From NCBI GenBank assembly GCA_037157565.1, contig JAZHRO010000046.1, positions 19,318,501 through 19,382,500 of the forward strand: a DNA stretch of 64,000 bases. Direction: 5' to 3'. The notes under the pieces are model-generated. The model did not search any database and was not told the origin of the DNA. It saw only the letters and a list, made by a program, of their open reading frames with translations. Shown piece by piece: positions 10,408 to 19,951 of this stretch. The stretch's first letter is position 1. Each line of letters opens with the position of its first letter. The DNA is from Thalassia testudinum (Eukaryota; Streptophyta; Magnoliopsida; Alismatales; Hydrocharitaceae). The position numbers and the translations under genes were made by a program.

Positions 10408-10435
10408 CAGCCATTGGATCTTGATCCAATGGCTG
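10408..10435. repeat. 13-bp-arm palindrome in LTR-I
   Basis: The arms CAGCCATTGGATC and GATCCAATGGCTG are perfect complements around TT. Partly decayed counterparts lie near 33355-33382 and 58322-58349 in LTR-II. It lies about 65 bp downstream of the G-box palindrome. Confidence 0.75.
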
Positions 10436-10483
10436 AGAAGCTCTCTCCACCGCACACCCATGGCTCCACCTCACGCCAACTTC

Positions 10484-10553
10484 GTAGGCGTGGCTCATCG
10501 GTTAATGAGAGCATACCCAAAGGAGGGGTGTAGGTTCGAGCCCCGCCACCCCC
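10484..10553 (+). other. tRNA-like segment with A and B boxes in LTR-I
   Basis: TGGCTCATCGG (10491-10501) fits a Pol III A box and GGTTCGAGCCC (10533-10543) fits a B box. Between them a 6-bp stem (ATACCC/GGGTGT) closes a 7-nt loop AAAGGAG. The acceptor arm pairs poorly and U33 is lost, so this is not a working tRNA gene. Copies lie at 33430 and 58395. A captured SINE head or tRNA fragment is a possible origin. Confidence 0.5.
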
Positions 10554-10813
10554 TAATCCTCAATTGAAGCGGCAGCAGCAGCAGCATGCGTAGCACGCGC
10601 ACGCCATGCATGCGCGGTGCAAGGCACCGGCAGCAGCAGTAGAAGCACGTGGTCAACGCGAACACGGTAGGTGTAGCATGTAGGCCAGCATAGCAGAGTG
10701 CGTGCGCGAAGGGTGTGCGTGAGCTGGTCTTTAGCGACATTTGAGGTGACATTTTAAGGAAGGCCTAGATGTTGCTGTTGACCTAAGGACGGATTTTAGC
10801 CCTTTTCCTCCAT

Positions 10814-10820
10814 TATAAAA
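10814..10820 (+). promoter_or_regulatory. TATA box of LTR-I
   Basis: TATAAAA in the context CATTATAAAAGGGCCC, followed by a C-rich leader. The same context (CTATAAAAGG) occurs in LTR-II and LTR-V. Confidence 0.65.
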
Positions 10821-11294
10821 GGGCCCATCCTCCTCCACTTTTGGGCATCCTCTACCTAGCAAATCTCCCACCTCCAAAGAGCTTCAAGGAAGGTTCTAGA
10901 GCTGTCAAGCTGCTGATCCACCACCATGACATCTGGACGGTTAAGCTCCCTCTTGTTACTGTGCACTTGGCTTGCGTGGATTAAATTTGGTTGATACTGT
11001 TGAGATATTTGATATTATTGTAATTAGGGTAATTGGTGATTCAAATCACCATTTTACCCTAATCTTTTTGGCTACATTGACTCTTGCTTCTATATTTATA
11101 TTATTTATGCTTGAGATTTCCATTATATTGCTATATTGTGCTTAAAATTATGATCTTAAGATTAATTGCAACACTTGCTCCTTACGTTCGACCTCAGATT
11201 TCTTTTGAGCTATAAATTATATTTGTTCACACGCTATTTTTGGCTATATTGCAATGAAGTGATTTTAAAACCCCAATTTAGCACGCAAACATTT

Positions 11295-11312
11295 TGGCGC
11301 CGTTGCCGGGGA
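11295..11312 (+). promoter_or_regulatory. primer binding site of element B
   Basis: TGGCGCCGTTGCCGGGGA follows the LTR end by 3 nt. It is complementary to the 3' end of plant tRNA-Asp as I know it, the primer used by Athila-type elements. All 18 positions are intact, in contrast to the decayed sites of D and LTR-L. Confidence 0.92.
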
Positions 11313-12248
11313 GCAATACGGAATTTGATCTCTGGATTATAATTCCTGACTTGATACTAACTTGATTTATCTCTTTTGATTGCGATTGTGCAGGGAATTT
11401 AACCAAGGAGCAAGATCAACTGCACAATAGCCACTCTAGGGGCAGGTAATCTCATTTTCCATCCTCATTAAGCCTTTGATTCTGAAAAGCTAAAAAAGGA
11501 AAAAAATCAATTAGGATCAACTTGCATTCTATTCTTAGAATCAATCCTCATGAGTTGCCTAATTTGATTCTTTTGTAGACAAACCCTAACCTTGATTTCT
11601 GCACCTACTTAGGGTTTAAGGTATCTAGGGATATCACCTTCTTACTTGAGCCCTAGGTACCAAATTTTGACGGAACTAATTCGATCAATCAGAGACAAAA
11701 ATAGGATTTCTATTCTAGGGTTGAGGACTCCACTTTATTAATCAAGAATATATTCTCCCAACTTGTGTGTGCCCCAAGCCTTGTTTGAATTGACCTAAGC
11801 AAGCAAACCCTAAAATTAGGCTCTAAATATCCACTTGAATCTTAAAAAGTTGGGAACTAATAATCTCAAAGGACACACAAGTGAAGTTGACCCACCTTGT
11901 GGGGTCAACCAATCTTCAAATTAGGTCACCTTGCATAAAATATCTTAAAGTTCAAGTGTAATCATAAGCACCTTGCTCTAAACTTAAAATTGGTAGACAT
12001 AAAAGGTCAAGTCACCATTCTGGTCTACCTGGATCCTCAGTGACAAGGAAGGTCGGGTGGGGGAAACCCTATAACTCATGGGGATGCTCTACTATGTAGG
12101 GGTCTTTGTAGGACTCTCCCTTCCTGGCTGCCCTGGTAATTCTCAGGTGGACAACTTTCTGCCCTGAACCTCTATAGTCATCCAAAAATTTTTGGGTGCC
12201 TCGAATGGGTCCATCTGACATTCTATCTCTCATCTATTCCATTAGTGC
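11313..12248 (+). other. 5' leader of element B
   Basis: About 0.94 kb of noncoding sequence lies between PBS and gag. It has no recognisable ORF. The last 50 bp before gag are TC-rich as in C and D. Confidence 0.6.
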
Positions 12249-13759
12249 ATGTTTGGGAGGAGGTCCTTAAGACCAACGTTGAGGCCTCCATTTGTTATTC
12301 ACTCTCGTCGAGGCCAAGCCTCTATCTCCATGTTTGTGCAACAACCTGATCATATCAACATTTCCTCTTATTGCCCGAACCTCCAATCACAACCATGGAT
12401 CAACTAGAACAACCTAACTTTGAACCACAACAATTCTTTGATTTTAGAGATTAAATTAATGCCTTCATCAACCCACCGTCACATCCTCAAATGAAAGATC
12501 ACTACAATCCTGCGACAGTGGAGATCAAACCACGAATTAATATCCCTATGGGAGGACCTGAGGTGGAGCTCAAGCCTAGTATGCTTCACATGACTCCAAA
12601 ATTCCATGGCTTGAACTCCGAGGAACCTTTCCAACACATCAAGAATCTGAAGCATCTGGCCCACGCCTTTGGGGCAGACATGCAGAATCAAGATAGCTTG
12701 CTCTTAAAGATCTTCTCCTTCTCTTTGGCCGACAAAGCCGCCTACTGGTTTCAAACTTATCCACACGCGATCAACACATAGGAAGAACTTCAAACCACCT
12801 TCTTGCAAAAATTCTATCCCATTGGTCACACAAATGCTATGCAACACCAAATCACGCACTTCTCCCAAGGAGCGGGAGAATCTCTACACGAGGCATGGGA
12901 TAGTTTTCTGGATCTCATGCACAAATGCCCCCATCACAGAGTCCCAAAGTGGGAACAAGTGAAATCCTTTTTCCACGGGCTCCATGATGACATCAAGCTA
13001 TTTTTCAATGCAACCTGTGTTGGCAACATCATGGGTCAGCATGAAAATGAGATTTAGGGAATTCTTGAGAACATGTGTAAGAACTCCCTGAACAATGAGT
13101 CACTAGGTGCGTACGACCGGACGTCCACCCACGCATTGACAAACAATCGGGGGGTACACGAATCTCAAGGCCTTTGCTCATCCATTGACTTGGAGTTGAT
13201 AGCCAATCAATTGGATAAGGTCTCCATCATTGAGAAATAGGTCGACGACATCAATCGACATTTACACAAGACCACTTCTGCACCACTGACCTCAGGTAGG
13301 CAAACTACACACAATATCAACCACCCTCCGAGGATGGATGCATATCCACCCCCATCTGATTATGGATTCAGAGGAAACTCCAAGCTAGCCTATCACAGTT
13401 GGGGGAACTCTGAACCCTCGTACCCTGATTATTCTGGAACTCCTCAGACCTGCGAGGATCCCCACACCATCCAAAACAATCCTTTCTCGAATACCTACTA
13501 CCCTGGATGGCGTAATCATCCAAACTTTGTGTGGTTGGGAAATAACCCACAGCCAAGACCTCAATTCCAACCCCGGACCACAAAACCCGCGTCCCCATCA
13601 ACCCACTCAACCGAGGCCTAATCAAAATTTTCAATCTGGACCACCTAAGGAAGATCAGACATCTTTGATTCTCCATACCTTGGTTGACATGCAAAAATAA
13701 CATAAAGAAGAGATCTTTGAGCTGCACAATCAATTAGTCCAGCTGGCAAGTGCTCGCTA
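12249..13759 (+). pseudogene. gag: gag pseudogene of element B
   Basis: The conserved start is ATG 12249 (MFGRRSLRPT). A frameshift follows, and a second ATG at 12394 opens the frame that carries the core. Core motifs are INIPMGGPEVELKPSML, FHGLNSEEPFQHI, IFSFSLADKAAYWFQTYP, KFYPIGHTNAM, ESLHEAWDSFLDLMHKCPHH and FFHGLHDDIKLF. Stops lie at 12454, 12779 and 13055, with shifts near 13240 and 13620. The tail has the conserved PGWRNHPNFVW block (about 13500) and a charged helix (about 13660-13760). No zinc knuckle is seen. The spacer 13760-14060 is low-complexity. Confidence 0.87.
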
Positions 13760-14060
13760 GCCGGGTGCACTCCCTTTTCAGCCTCTTCTGAATCCAAATA
13801 ATGTGCCAAACCAAAGGCATCTTATGATTCCAAATCAGGGCCAAGCCCACTTTGTCTATCATGCCCATTCTGCTCCATCCTCTGATGGGATGGGTGCTTC
13901 AACCTCTTATTCTAGATTTTAGCAACAGATACCTATCCTCCCTAGCCCAAACCAAAATCAAGCAGGATTAAATTTCGTTACCACCTATAGTGGCAAAGAA
14001 ACAGAGGACCTACCTTTTCCTAGCCACAACTCATTTGAGACTATAGACCCTAACCCTAGA

Positions 14061-14756
14061 TTGGTTATCCAGAACACACCCATCCCTGATAAAGAGCCTA
14101 AGCCAATTCTAGAGGAACCATCTGAGATTCCATTTCTTGAGGCCTTGACCAAGGGAAAGGAGAAAAACAAACCCATGGCACTTGAGGAGGACCTGGTCAA
14201 GCTCTTCGAGCAGGTCCAAATAAACACCCCCTTGATGGATGCGATACTCCACGTACCGACTTATGCAAGATTCCTAAAAGATGTATGTGCACCAAAGTGT
14301 AAGCTGCAAACCAAAGGCTGGAGCCCAATCATATTGTCGGAGCAAGCCAGCTACATCATTTTGAGTAAGCTCCCACCTAAGGCAAAAGATCCTGGTACCC
14401 ATCTGATCTCCTATGCTATCAATGATATATAGTTTGATATAGCCTTATTGGATCTAGGAGCTTCCATAAACCTAATACCTACATCCCTACTTGACCACCT
14501 TAAAGAAACTGAGCTCAAACCAACAGAGGTAACATTGCAGTTAGCTGATCGATCTACTAAGTCACCAAAAGGAATTCTCGAGGATCTCATAGTTAGGGTA
14601 TGCGATTTCTACTTCCCTGTGGACTTTATAGCTTTGGATATGGATGCTCCAGAGAACTTGAAAAATGCACCGATCATTTTAAGTAGACCTTTTCTAGCCA
14701 CAGCTAGGGCCAATATCAATTGTGGGGAGGGCCAAATTGAGTTAATTTGGAAATAA
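14061..14756 (+). pseudogene. aspartic protease pseudogene of element B
   Basis: The region starts with a Pro/Glu-rich stretch, then LVKLFEQVQINTPLMDAILH and VPTYARFLKDV. One stop (TAG at 14430-14432) precedes the catalytic motif ALLDLGASINLIP (about 14440-14480), whose Asp is intact. Downstream are VTLQLADRS, FIALDMDAPENL and IILSRPFLATARANI, where the usual LGRPF reads LSRPF. It ends at TAA 14754-14756. Confidence 0.87.
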
Positions 14757-15114
14757 GACACTAAAGATCGATATCTTTAAGGCCCAAATAGGGATTAATT
14801 ATGGGGTTATCAAACAAATTTGTGACATTGAGTCAGTGGTTGAAGAGCTCTTTGTTGAGGAAAACGTGCTTATCCATGATATTCAACCACAAGAGGATCA
14901 AACCCCACACTTAGAAGAACTTGAACCAGACTTAGAGATATCTTCAGCTCCTGCCCTTGCTCCTGAACCTCATCTTGAACCACCTGCTGCTACTGAAAAT
15001 CTAGTCATGGAGTTGAAACACCTCCGTGATCATCTCAAGTATGTATTTTTGGGTTCTAATCAGTCTTTTGCTGTGATTATCAATTCCCACCTTACCTCTG
15101 ATTAGGAAACCCGC

Positions 15115-16560
15115 TTGATTTCTTTCCTCCAGCAGCATCGGAGAGCCATTGGGTGGACTCTCGATGACCTGACTAGCATCAACCCCTCATATTATGCACA
15201 TCACATCTACACCAAAGAGGGCTCACGACCATCCCGTGAAATGCAGAGACGCTTGAATCTGAACCTGCAGGATGTCATGAAAAAGGAGATCATCAAGTGG
15301 TTAGGTGTAGGCATCATCTATCCAATCTCCGACAGTTAGTAGGTGTGCCCAATCCAGGTTGTGCCCAAAAAGGTAGGACTCACTATCATTACAACTGAAA
15401 TTGGAGAAATTATACCGACTCGCATTGCAAATTTGTGGAGAGACTGTATGGATTACCAAAGACTAAATGGCTCTATGAAAAAGGATCATTTCCCACTGCC
15501 ATTTATTGATCAGATACTCATGAAATTGGCAGGGAACCGATTCTTTTGCTTCTTGGATGGGTACTCCGATTATAACCAGGTGGCAATCCATCCTGAGGAC
15601 CAAGAGAAGACTACCTTCACCTGGCCCTTCGAGACATATGCATTCCGTAGGATGCCATTTGGTCTCTGCAATGCACCTGCTACTTTTCAGAGGTGCATGC
15701 TTAGCATATTCTCAGATATGGTAAGTGAATACCTTGAAGTCTTCATGGATGACATCTTAGTATTTGGGGAATCTTTTGATGATTGCCTCCTGCATTTGGT
15801 CCAAATCCTTAGGCGTTGTATCGACGTGAATCTAGTTCTTTCCTGGGAAAAGAGCCACTTCATGGTAGCTAAGGGAATTGTCCTAGGTCATCTCGCCTCT
15901 AAAAGAGGCATCCAGGTTGATTGAGCTAAGGTTAATTTCATCTCCAAGCTACCCATGCTTGGCTCGGTCAAGGACATCCATTCTTTTCTGGGGCATGTCG
16001 ATTTTTACCGTCGTTTCATTCCCGATTTCTCGAAAATAGCATGCCCCCTAACTAATTTCTCTCAAATGATGTCCCCTTTGAAATCTCCGGGGAATGCACT
16101 CATGCATTTGAGAGCCTACGTGACCGAGTCACCCTAGCACCAATCCTGTAATTCCCTGACTAGTCTCTACCCTTTGAGATCATGTGCGATGCGTCTAACT
16201 ACGCAATGGGTGTGGTACTTGGGCAGAAAATAGATGGGAAACCGTGGTCATCTACTACGCTAGCAAGACACTTGACAAGGTTCAGCGTAGCTACACAGTT
16301 ACTGAGAAAGAGCTGCTAGCTGCAATCATTGGCCTCAAAAAATTTTGATCATATCTTCTGGGTTCTTGTGTTATCATATACTTGGATCACACCGCAGTGA
16401 GGCACCTCCTCGTGAAGAAGGACGTGAATCATCGACTAATCCATTGGATCTTACTATTGCAAGAATTCTACCTCGAGATTCGTGAGAAGGCAGGAAAATA
16501 GAATGTAGTAGCTGATCATTTGTCCCACCTTCCTTCTAATATCATTGACCCTTCCAAACA
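15115..16560 (+). pseudogene. reverse transcriptase and RNase H pseudogene of element B
   Basis: The linker at 14757-15114 ends with the conserved HLRDHLKYVFLGSNQSFAVI. RT motifs are [85 protein letters not shown] and VFMDDILVF (about 15740). The frame from 15343 to 15924 is the longest open stretch. The connection domain (FLGHVDFYRRFIPDFSKIA) is at 15955-16050. RNase H motifs (FEIMCDASNYAMG, TEKELLAAIIGLKKF, YLDHTA) run to about 16515 through several stops and a frameshift. TAG TAG at 15337-15342 replaces the usual PW after the fingers. Confidence 0.88.
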
Positions 16561-17905
16561 AATCATAGAACACTTTCCTGATGAACACCTCTTGACTATC
16601 GGTGCTGGACTTCCTTGGTACACTGATTTGGTTAACTACTTGCCGCTACATCAGACCCCATCTGATTGGCCGAAGGCCAAGAAGGACAAAGTGCTTTCTG
16701 ATGCCAAGTACTACATCTAGGAAGACCCGTACCTCTTCCGTATTGGTGCTGATCAAATCATCAGACGATGCATCCTGGAAGTGGAAATTCAGGACATTCT
16801 GTCCTTTTGCCATGACCAGGCCTACGATGGACACTTCTCAAGACATTAATCGCAGCTAAAATCCTCTAGTGCGGCTTTTATTAGCCCACGATCTTCAAGG
16901 ACGCATACCATTACTGTAAGGCATGCACTCGTCGCCAAACTTTGGGCAACATGAGCCACCGTTATATGATGCCTTTACAGCCGATTCTAATATATGAAAT
17001 CTTTGATATTTGGGGGATTGATTTTATGGGACCCTTCCCTAAATCAAACTGCTTCGAATACATTCTCCTCACTGTAGATTATGTGTCTAAATGGATAGAA
17101 GATATCTTGACCCGAACCAATGATCATAAAGTAGTAATCAAGTTCATTCATCAGCACATCTTTTCTCGGTTCGGTGTCCCACGTGCCATTATCTTTGATG
17201 GAGGGACCCATTTTACAAATGCACAATTCAGATCCCTGATGGCCAAATACGACGTGTCGCACTGAATCTCGACTCCTTACCACCCTCAAACCAATGGATT
17301 AGCTGAACTGTCTAATCGGGAGATCAAGAAAATCCTCTAAGTCACTGTTCGACCTGACAAGAAGGACCGGTCAACCCAACTTCTAGAAGCTTTGTGGGCT
17401 TATAGGACCGCCCACAAAACCCAATTAGGAATGTCTCCGTTCAGATTGGTGTAGGGGAAGGCATGTCACCCCCCCGTCGAGATGGAGCACAAAGCCTATT
17501 AGGTAGTACAGAAGTTCAATCTAGATCTGCTTAAGGCTGGAACCCACCGTCAACTTCAAATGAGCGAGATCGAGGAACTATGCAATGATGCGTACAAGAA
17601 CTCGCAAATTTACAAAGAGCGGGTAAAGGCTTTTCATGACAAACACATTTCTAGAAAAACTTTCCATCCTGATCAGATGGTCCTACCCTTTGATGCCAAG
17701 TTAAAACTTTTTTCTAGGAAAACTTAGATCTAAATGGATTGGACCATTCTTGGTAAGACGAATCTTTGGAAATGGAGTCATCGAAATCAGTCAACCCAAC
17801 CTTGATTCCAAAACTTTCATTGTAAATACCTAGCGACTTAAGTCATTCATTGAACTCATTGAAACAAACTTGGCTGAGGTATCTTTTGATCTCCATTCTC
17901 CCTGA
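16561..17905 (+). pseudogene. integrase pseudogene of element B
   Basis: After the spacer (EHFPDEHLLTIGAGLPWYTD) the zinc-binding domain shows the first His in FCHDQAYDGHFS. The CxxC reads CTRRQ, so the second cysteine is lost. The core has GIDFMGPFP (first Asp), IFDGGTHF (second Asp) and NGLAELSNREIK (catalytic Glu, 35 residues after the second Asp), so the DDE residues are present. Stops lie at 16718, 16847, 17263 and 17338. The C-terminal part has LGMSPFRLV, AFHDKHISRKTF and NGVIEISQPN and fades out near 17905. Confidence 0.87.
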
Positions 17906-18812
17906 GCTTATTACGCTTGGTTGATGGCATTAAACTCAGCGCTTAACGGGAAGCAACCCATCATTTTCTTGAAAAACCCAAAACCCTTTTGACACATCTC
18001 TTTACTGAACTCATATTGCACTTTAGGGTTCGTCCATTAAAACAGCCAACTCCACCTCTGATACTCGTACCAGAGCTTGAAATCATCCGCAACAGTCATC
18101 CCAACACATCCATCCACCCTTTGAACTTGTTCTAATGTACAATCTAAGTAGAACTCAAACCCACCTAATTTACAATAGGGACATTGCAAATCGTAGGCAA
18201 GGGGGTATTAAAGTGCAAAATGTCATGAGAATCAATTCACAAAAAGGGTTCCATCAAAAAAAAGGGGGGGAAGTTGAGGAAAAAGGAGAGCCGTTTCTGA
18301 GAAAAATGAGAAAAGGAGCAAAGAAAAATTGAGTCCCTTCAAAGTACTATGAAATTTACCTAACTTCTAGGTTTGATCGAATGATGAATTAAGACCCAAA
18401 AGGCTAAAACTTAAGGGATTAGTGGCAAATACCAACCTTAGGCCTCTTGGATCTAAGTAGATTTAAACACTCATGTACTTGTCAAGATCCGGATTAGTCC
18501 TCAACAGATTAAGGAAAATGCAAAGCTTATGTATTAGGTTTAAGGCTTAAGTAGTATTCAGCCTCATTAACTTAACTCTGGTTTGCAGGACTCAGTAACT
18601 TAAGCACCCTAAATCACACAGTCTGGTTCAATGCACTTTAAATAATAAAATCATGCCAAAGGGCATTTCTTTTATTCTTGAAATGGTCCTAAGATTTAGA
18701 TTAGGAACGGCTTGAAAACACAAGTTGATTTGGATGAGTTCCTGATGCAGAGAGGAGGGAAATTCCCCTCGAAGATGCGCAATAACATATCGTCTCCTTG
18801 GTGCTTGTCACC

Positions 18813-19004
18813 TAGGATATCCAAATATCCTATCGGGGGCATGTAAGCACCATGTGCTGGTTCAGATGCCATGGGCGACATTATCACAAAATGTCGATTG
18901 CTAGGGTTTGGATTTAGCTACAGAACGCCATGGATAGGATTATCCCAAAATCTTGAAAGCCAAGGTTCTAGGGGTTCCATGGGCGGTGCTATCTCGAAGC
19001 ATCG
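18813..19004 (+). repeat. cluster of four stem-loops, 3' region of element B
   Basis: Four hairpins lie about 50-63 nt apart. Arms are 18813-18820/18825-18832 (TAGGATAT/ATATCCTA), 18876-18882/18890-18896 (CGACATT/AATGTCG), 18935-18941/18949-18955 (TAGGATT/AATCTTG with two wobbles) and 18984-18990/18998-19004 (CGGTGCT/AGCATCG with one wobble). The last three have 7-nt loops (ATCACAA, ATCCCAA, ATCTCGA) and share flanks CCATGG and a degenerate ATTGCYARGG. The arms differ between copies but pairing is kept. Confidence 0.75.
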
Positions 19005-19435
19005 ATTGCCAAGGACCCTGCGAGGATTGATGGTGGGAACAAAGAATCTGATATAGATCGTGTTTAGGGCCAATCCGAAGATGAATCAAAGGAAAAATAT
19101 AATGAAAAGAAAACGAGAGAGAAAGCTCTCCACAAATCAAATTATCCTTCTATATCTCTCTCTTACAAAATGCATTGGCAAACTGAACCTGGACTAACCA
19201 TGTTTCAAACACGGGTGCTTTAACCACTGGGTACTATGAACTTTAGGTTAGTTCCTATGGGCATTAGAAACCTTCGTGGTAGACTGAGGCAAAAGCTAGT
19301 CAGGTATGAATCTAGGCTCGTACTTGAGTACCACTAGGCCTATTGTTGGTATTAAGATCTGATTCCTAGAGATGTGGCTTAGTAGGGCATCCTGACGGTT
19401 ACATCCAACCTAGATAACTGGTTTGATTCATAGAA

Positions 19436-19473
19436 TTTTACTAAAGGATTAGCAAAAGCTAGGCATGGGGGTA
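19436..19473 (+). promoter_or_regulatory. PPT with adjacent hairpin, element B
   Basis: The arms TTTTACTAA and TTAGCAAAA (19436-19457, one mismatch) precede AGGCATGGGGGTA (19461-19473). The LTR follows at once. This is the plus-strand priming site; C and D show the same hairpin-PPT pairing. Confidence 0.8.
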
Positions 19474-19951
19474 TGATGGGAACACCATCATGAGCCATAA
19501 CTAGCTCAATTTGGTCTCATAAAGTCAATTAAAGCTCCTACATATCAGTCAGAAGGTCTTTTGAGCAGGATGGATTGTTTTGAGAAGAAAAGATGAAAAT
19601 AAGGTTATTTCTGCAATTTTACCATCTTATCACAAATACAGAATAACCATAGGGTATGTCAGGAGTTTGACTAAAGGTCATTTAGTAATTAATGCCTAAT
19701 AAGTGGGTCCATGTAGATAGAAATGGGTTTTCACGCATTTTAAGAATTAATGGACATATGAAACCCTAAAAATTGACCCTCTTAATTAACTAAGGTTATG
19801 GTCAAGATAAAATTCATATAAACCCTCTAAAATTTATATAAAAATATTCTCTAGGGTTAAGCATCTTTGAATTAACCATCAAAACCCGTTTTGACCTAAA
19901 ACAGAGTCACAGATAGACTATTGCCCTAATTTGGGCTTTTGCATAAATTAC

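Larger units (their letters stand above)
1..11291 (+). mobile_element. Athila-like element A, 5' end outside window
   Basis: This is a degraded Ty3/gypsy element. Its order is leader (1-292), gag (293-1863), protease (2204-2818), partial reverse transcriptase (3267-3866), a short integrase tail (3868-3974), 3' noncoding sequence (3975-4584 and 9037-9868) and a 3' LTR (9869-11291). The 5' LTR and PBS lie left of the window. The 3' noncoding region is split by nested solo LTRs (4585-9036) with a GTATG duplication. Element D (56927 onward) carries the same region uninterrupted, which confirms the split. All reading frames are broken. Assignment to the Athila-like lineage rests on the gag and protease motifs and the shared layout with B, C and D. 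Confidence 0.88.
9869..11291 (+). mobile_element. LTR-I, shared by elements A and B
   Basis: A 1423-bp LTR (TGATGACT..GCAAACA) is preceded by the PPT of A and followed, after 3 nt, by the PBS of B. It therefore acts as 3' LTR of A and 5' LTR of B. Its U3 (about 10060-10560) resembles LTR-II of element D, including two palindromes and a tRNA-like segment. From about 10927 to the end it instead matches the last part of LTR-VI (about 24400-24795). This makes it a probable recombinant LTR. A TATA box lies at 10814 and a U5 signature near 11179. Confidence 0.85.
17906..19473 (+). other. 3' noncoding region of element B
   Basis: It begins with the post-pol block (TTAAACTCAGCGCTTAACGGGAAGCAACCC, about 17929-17958, shared with A, C and D). 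A decayed second purine tract lies at 18194-18206. A cluster of stem-loops lies at 18813-19004, described separately. Just before the LTR come an imperfect hairpin (19436-19457) and the PPT. Short ORFs here have no recognisable product. Confidence 0.7.

Noticed and set aside
10484..10553. Functional tRNA gene
   Set aside because: A and B boxes are present but the acceptor arm fails, U33 is missing, and the segment lies inside an LTR in several copies.
17906..19473. Search for an env-like third ORF after pol, known from some Athila elements
   Set aside because: No ORF with signal peptide or membrane segment was seen in the 3' regions of A, B, C or D.
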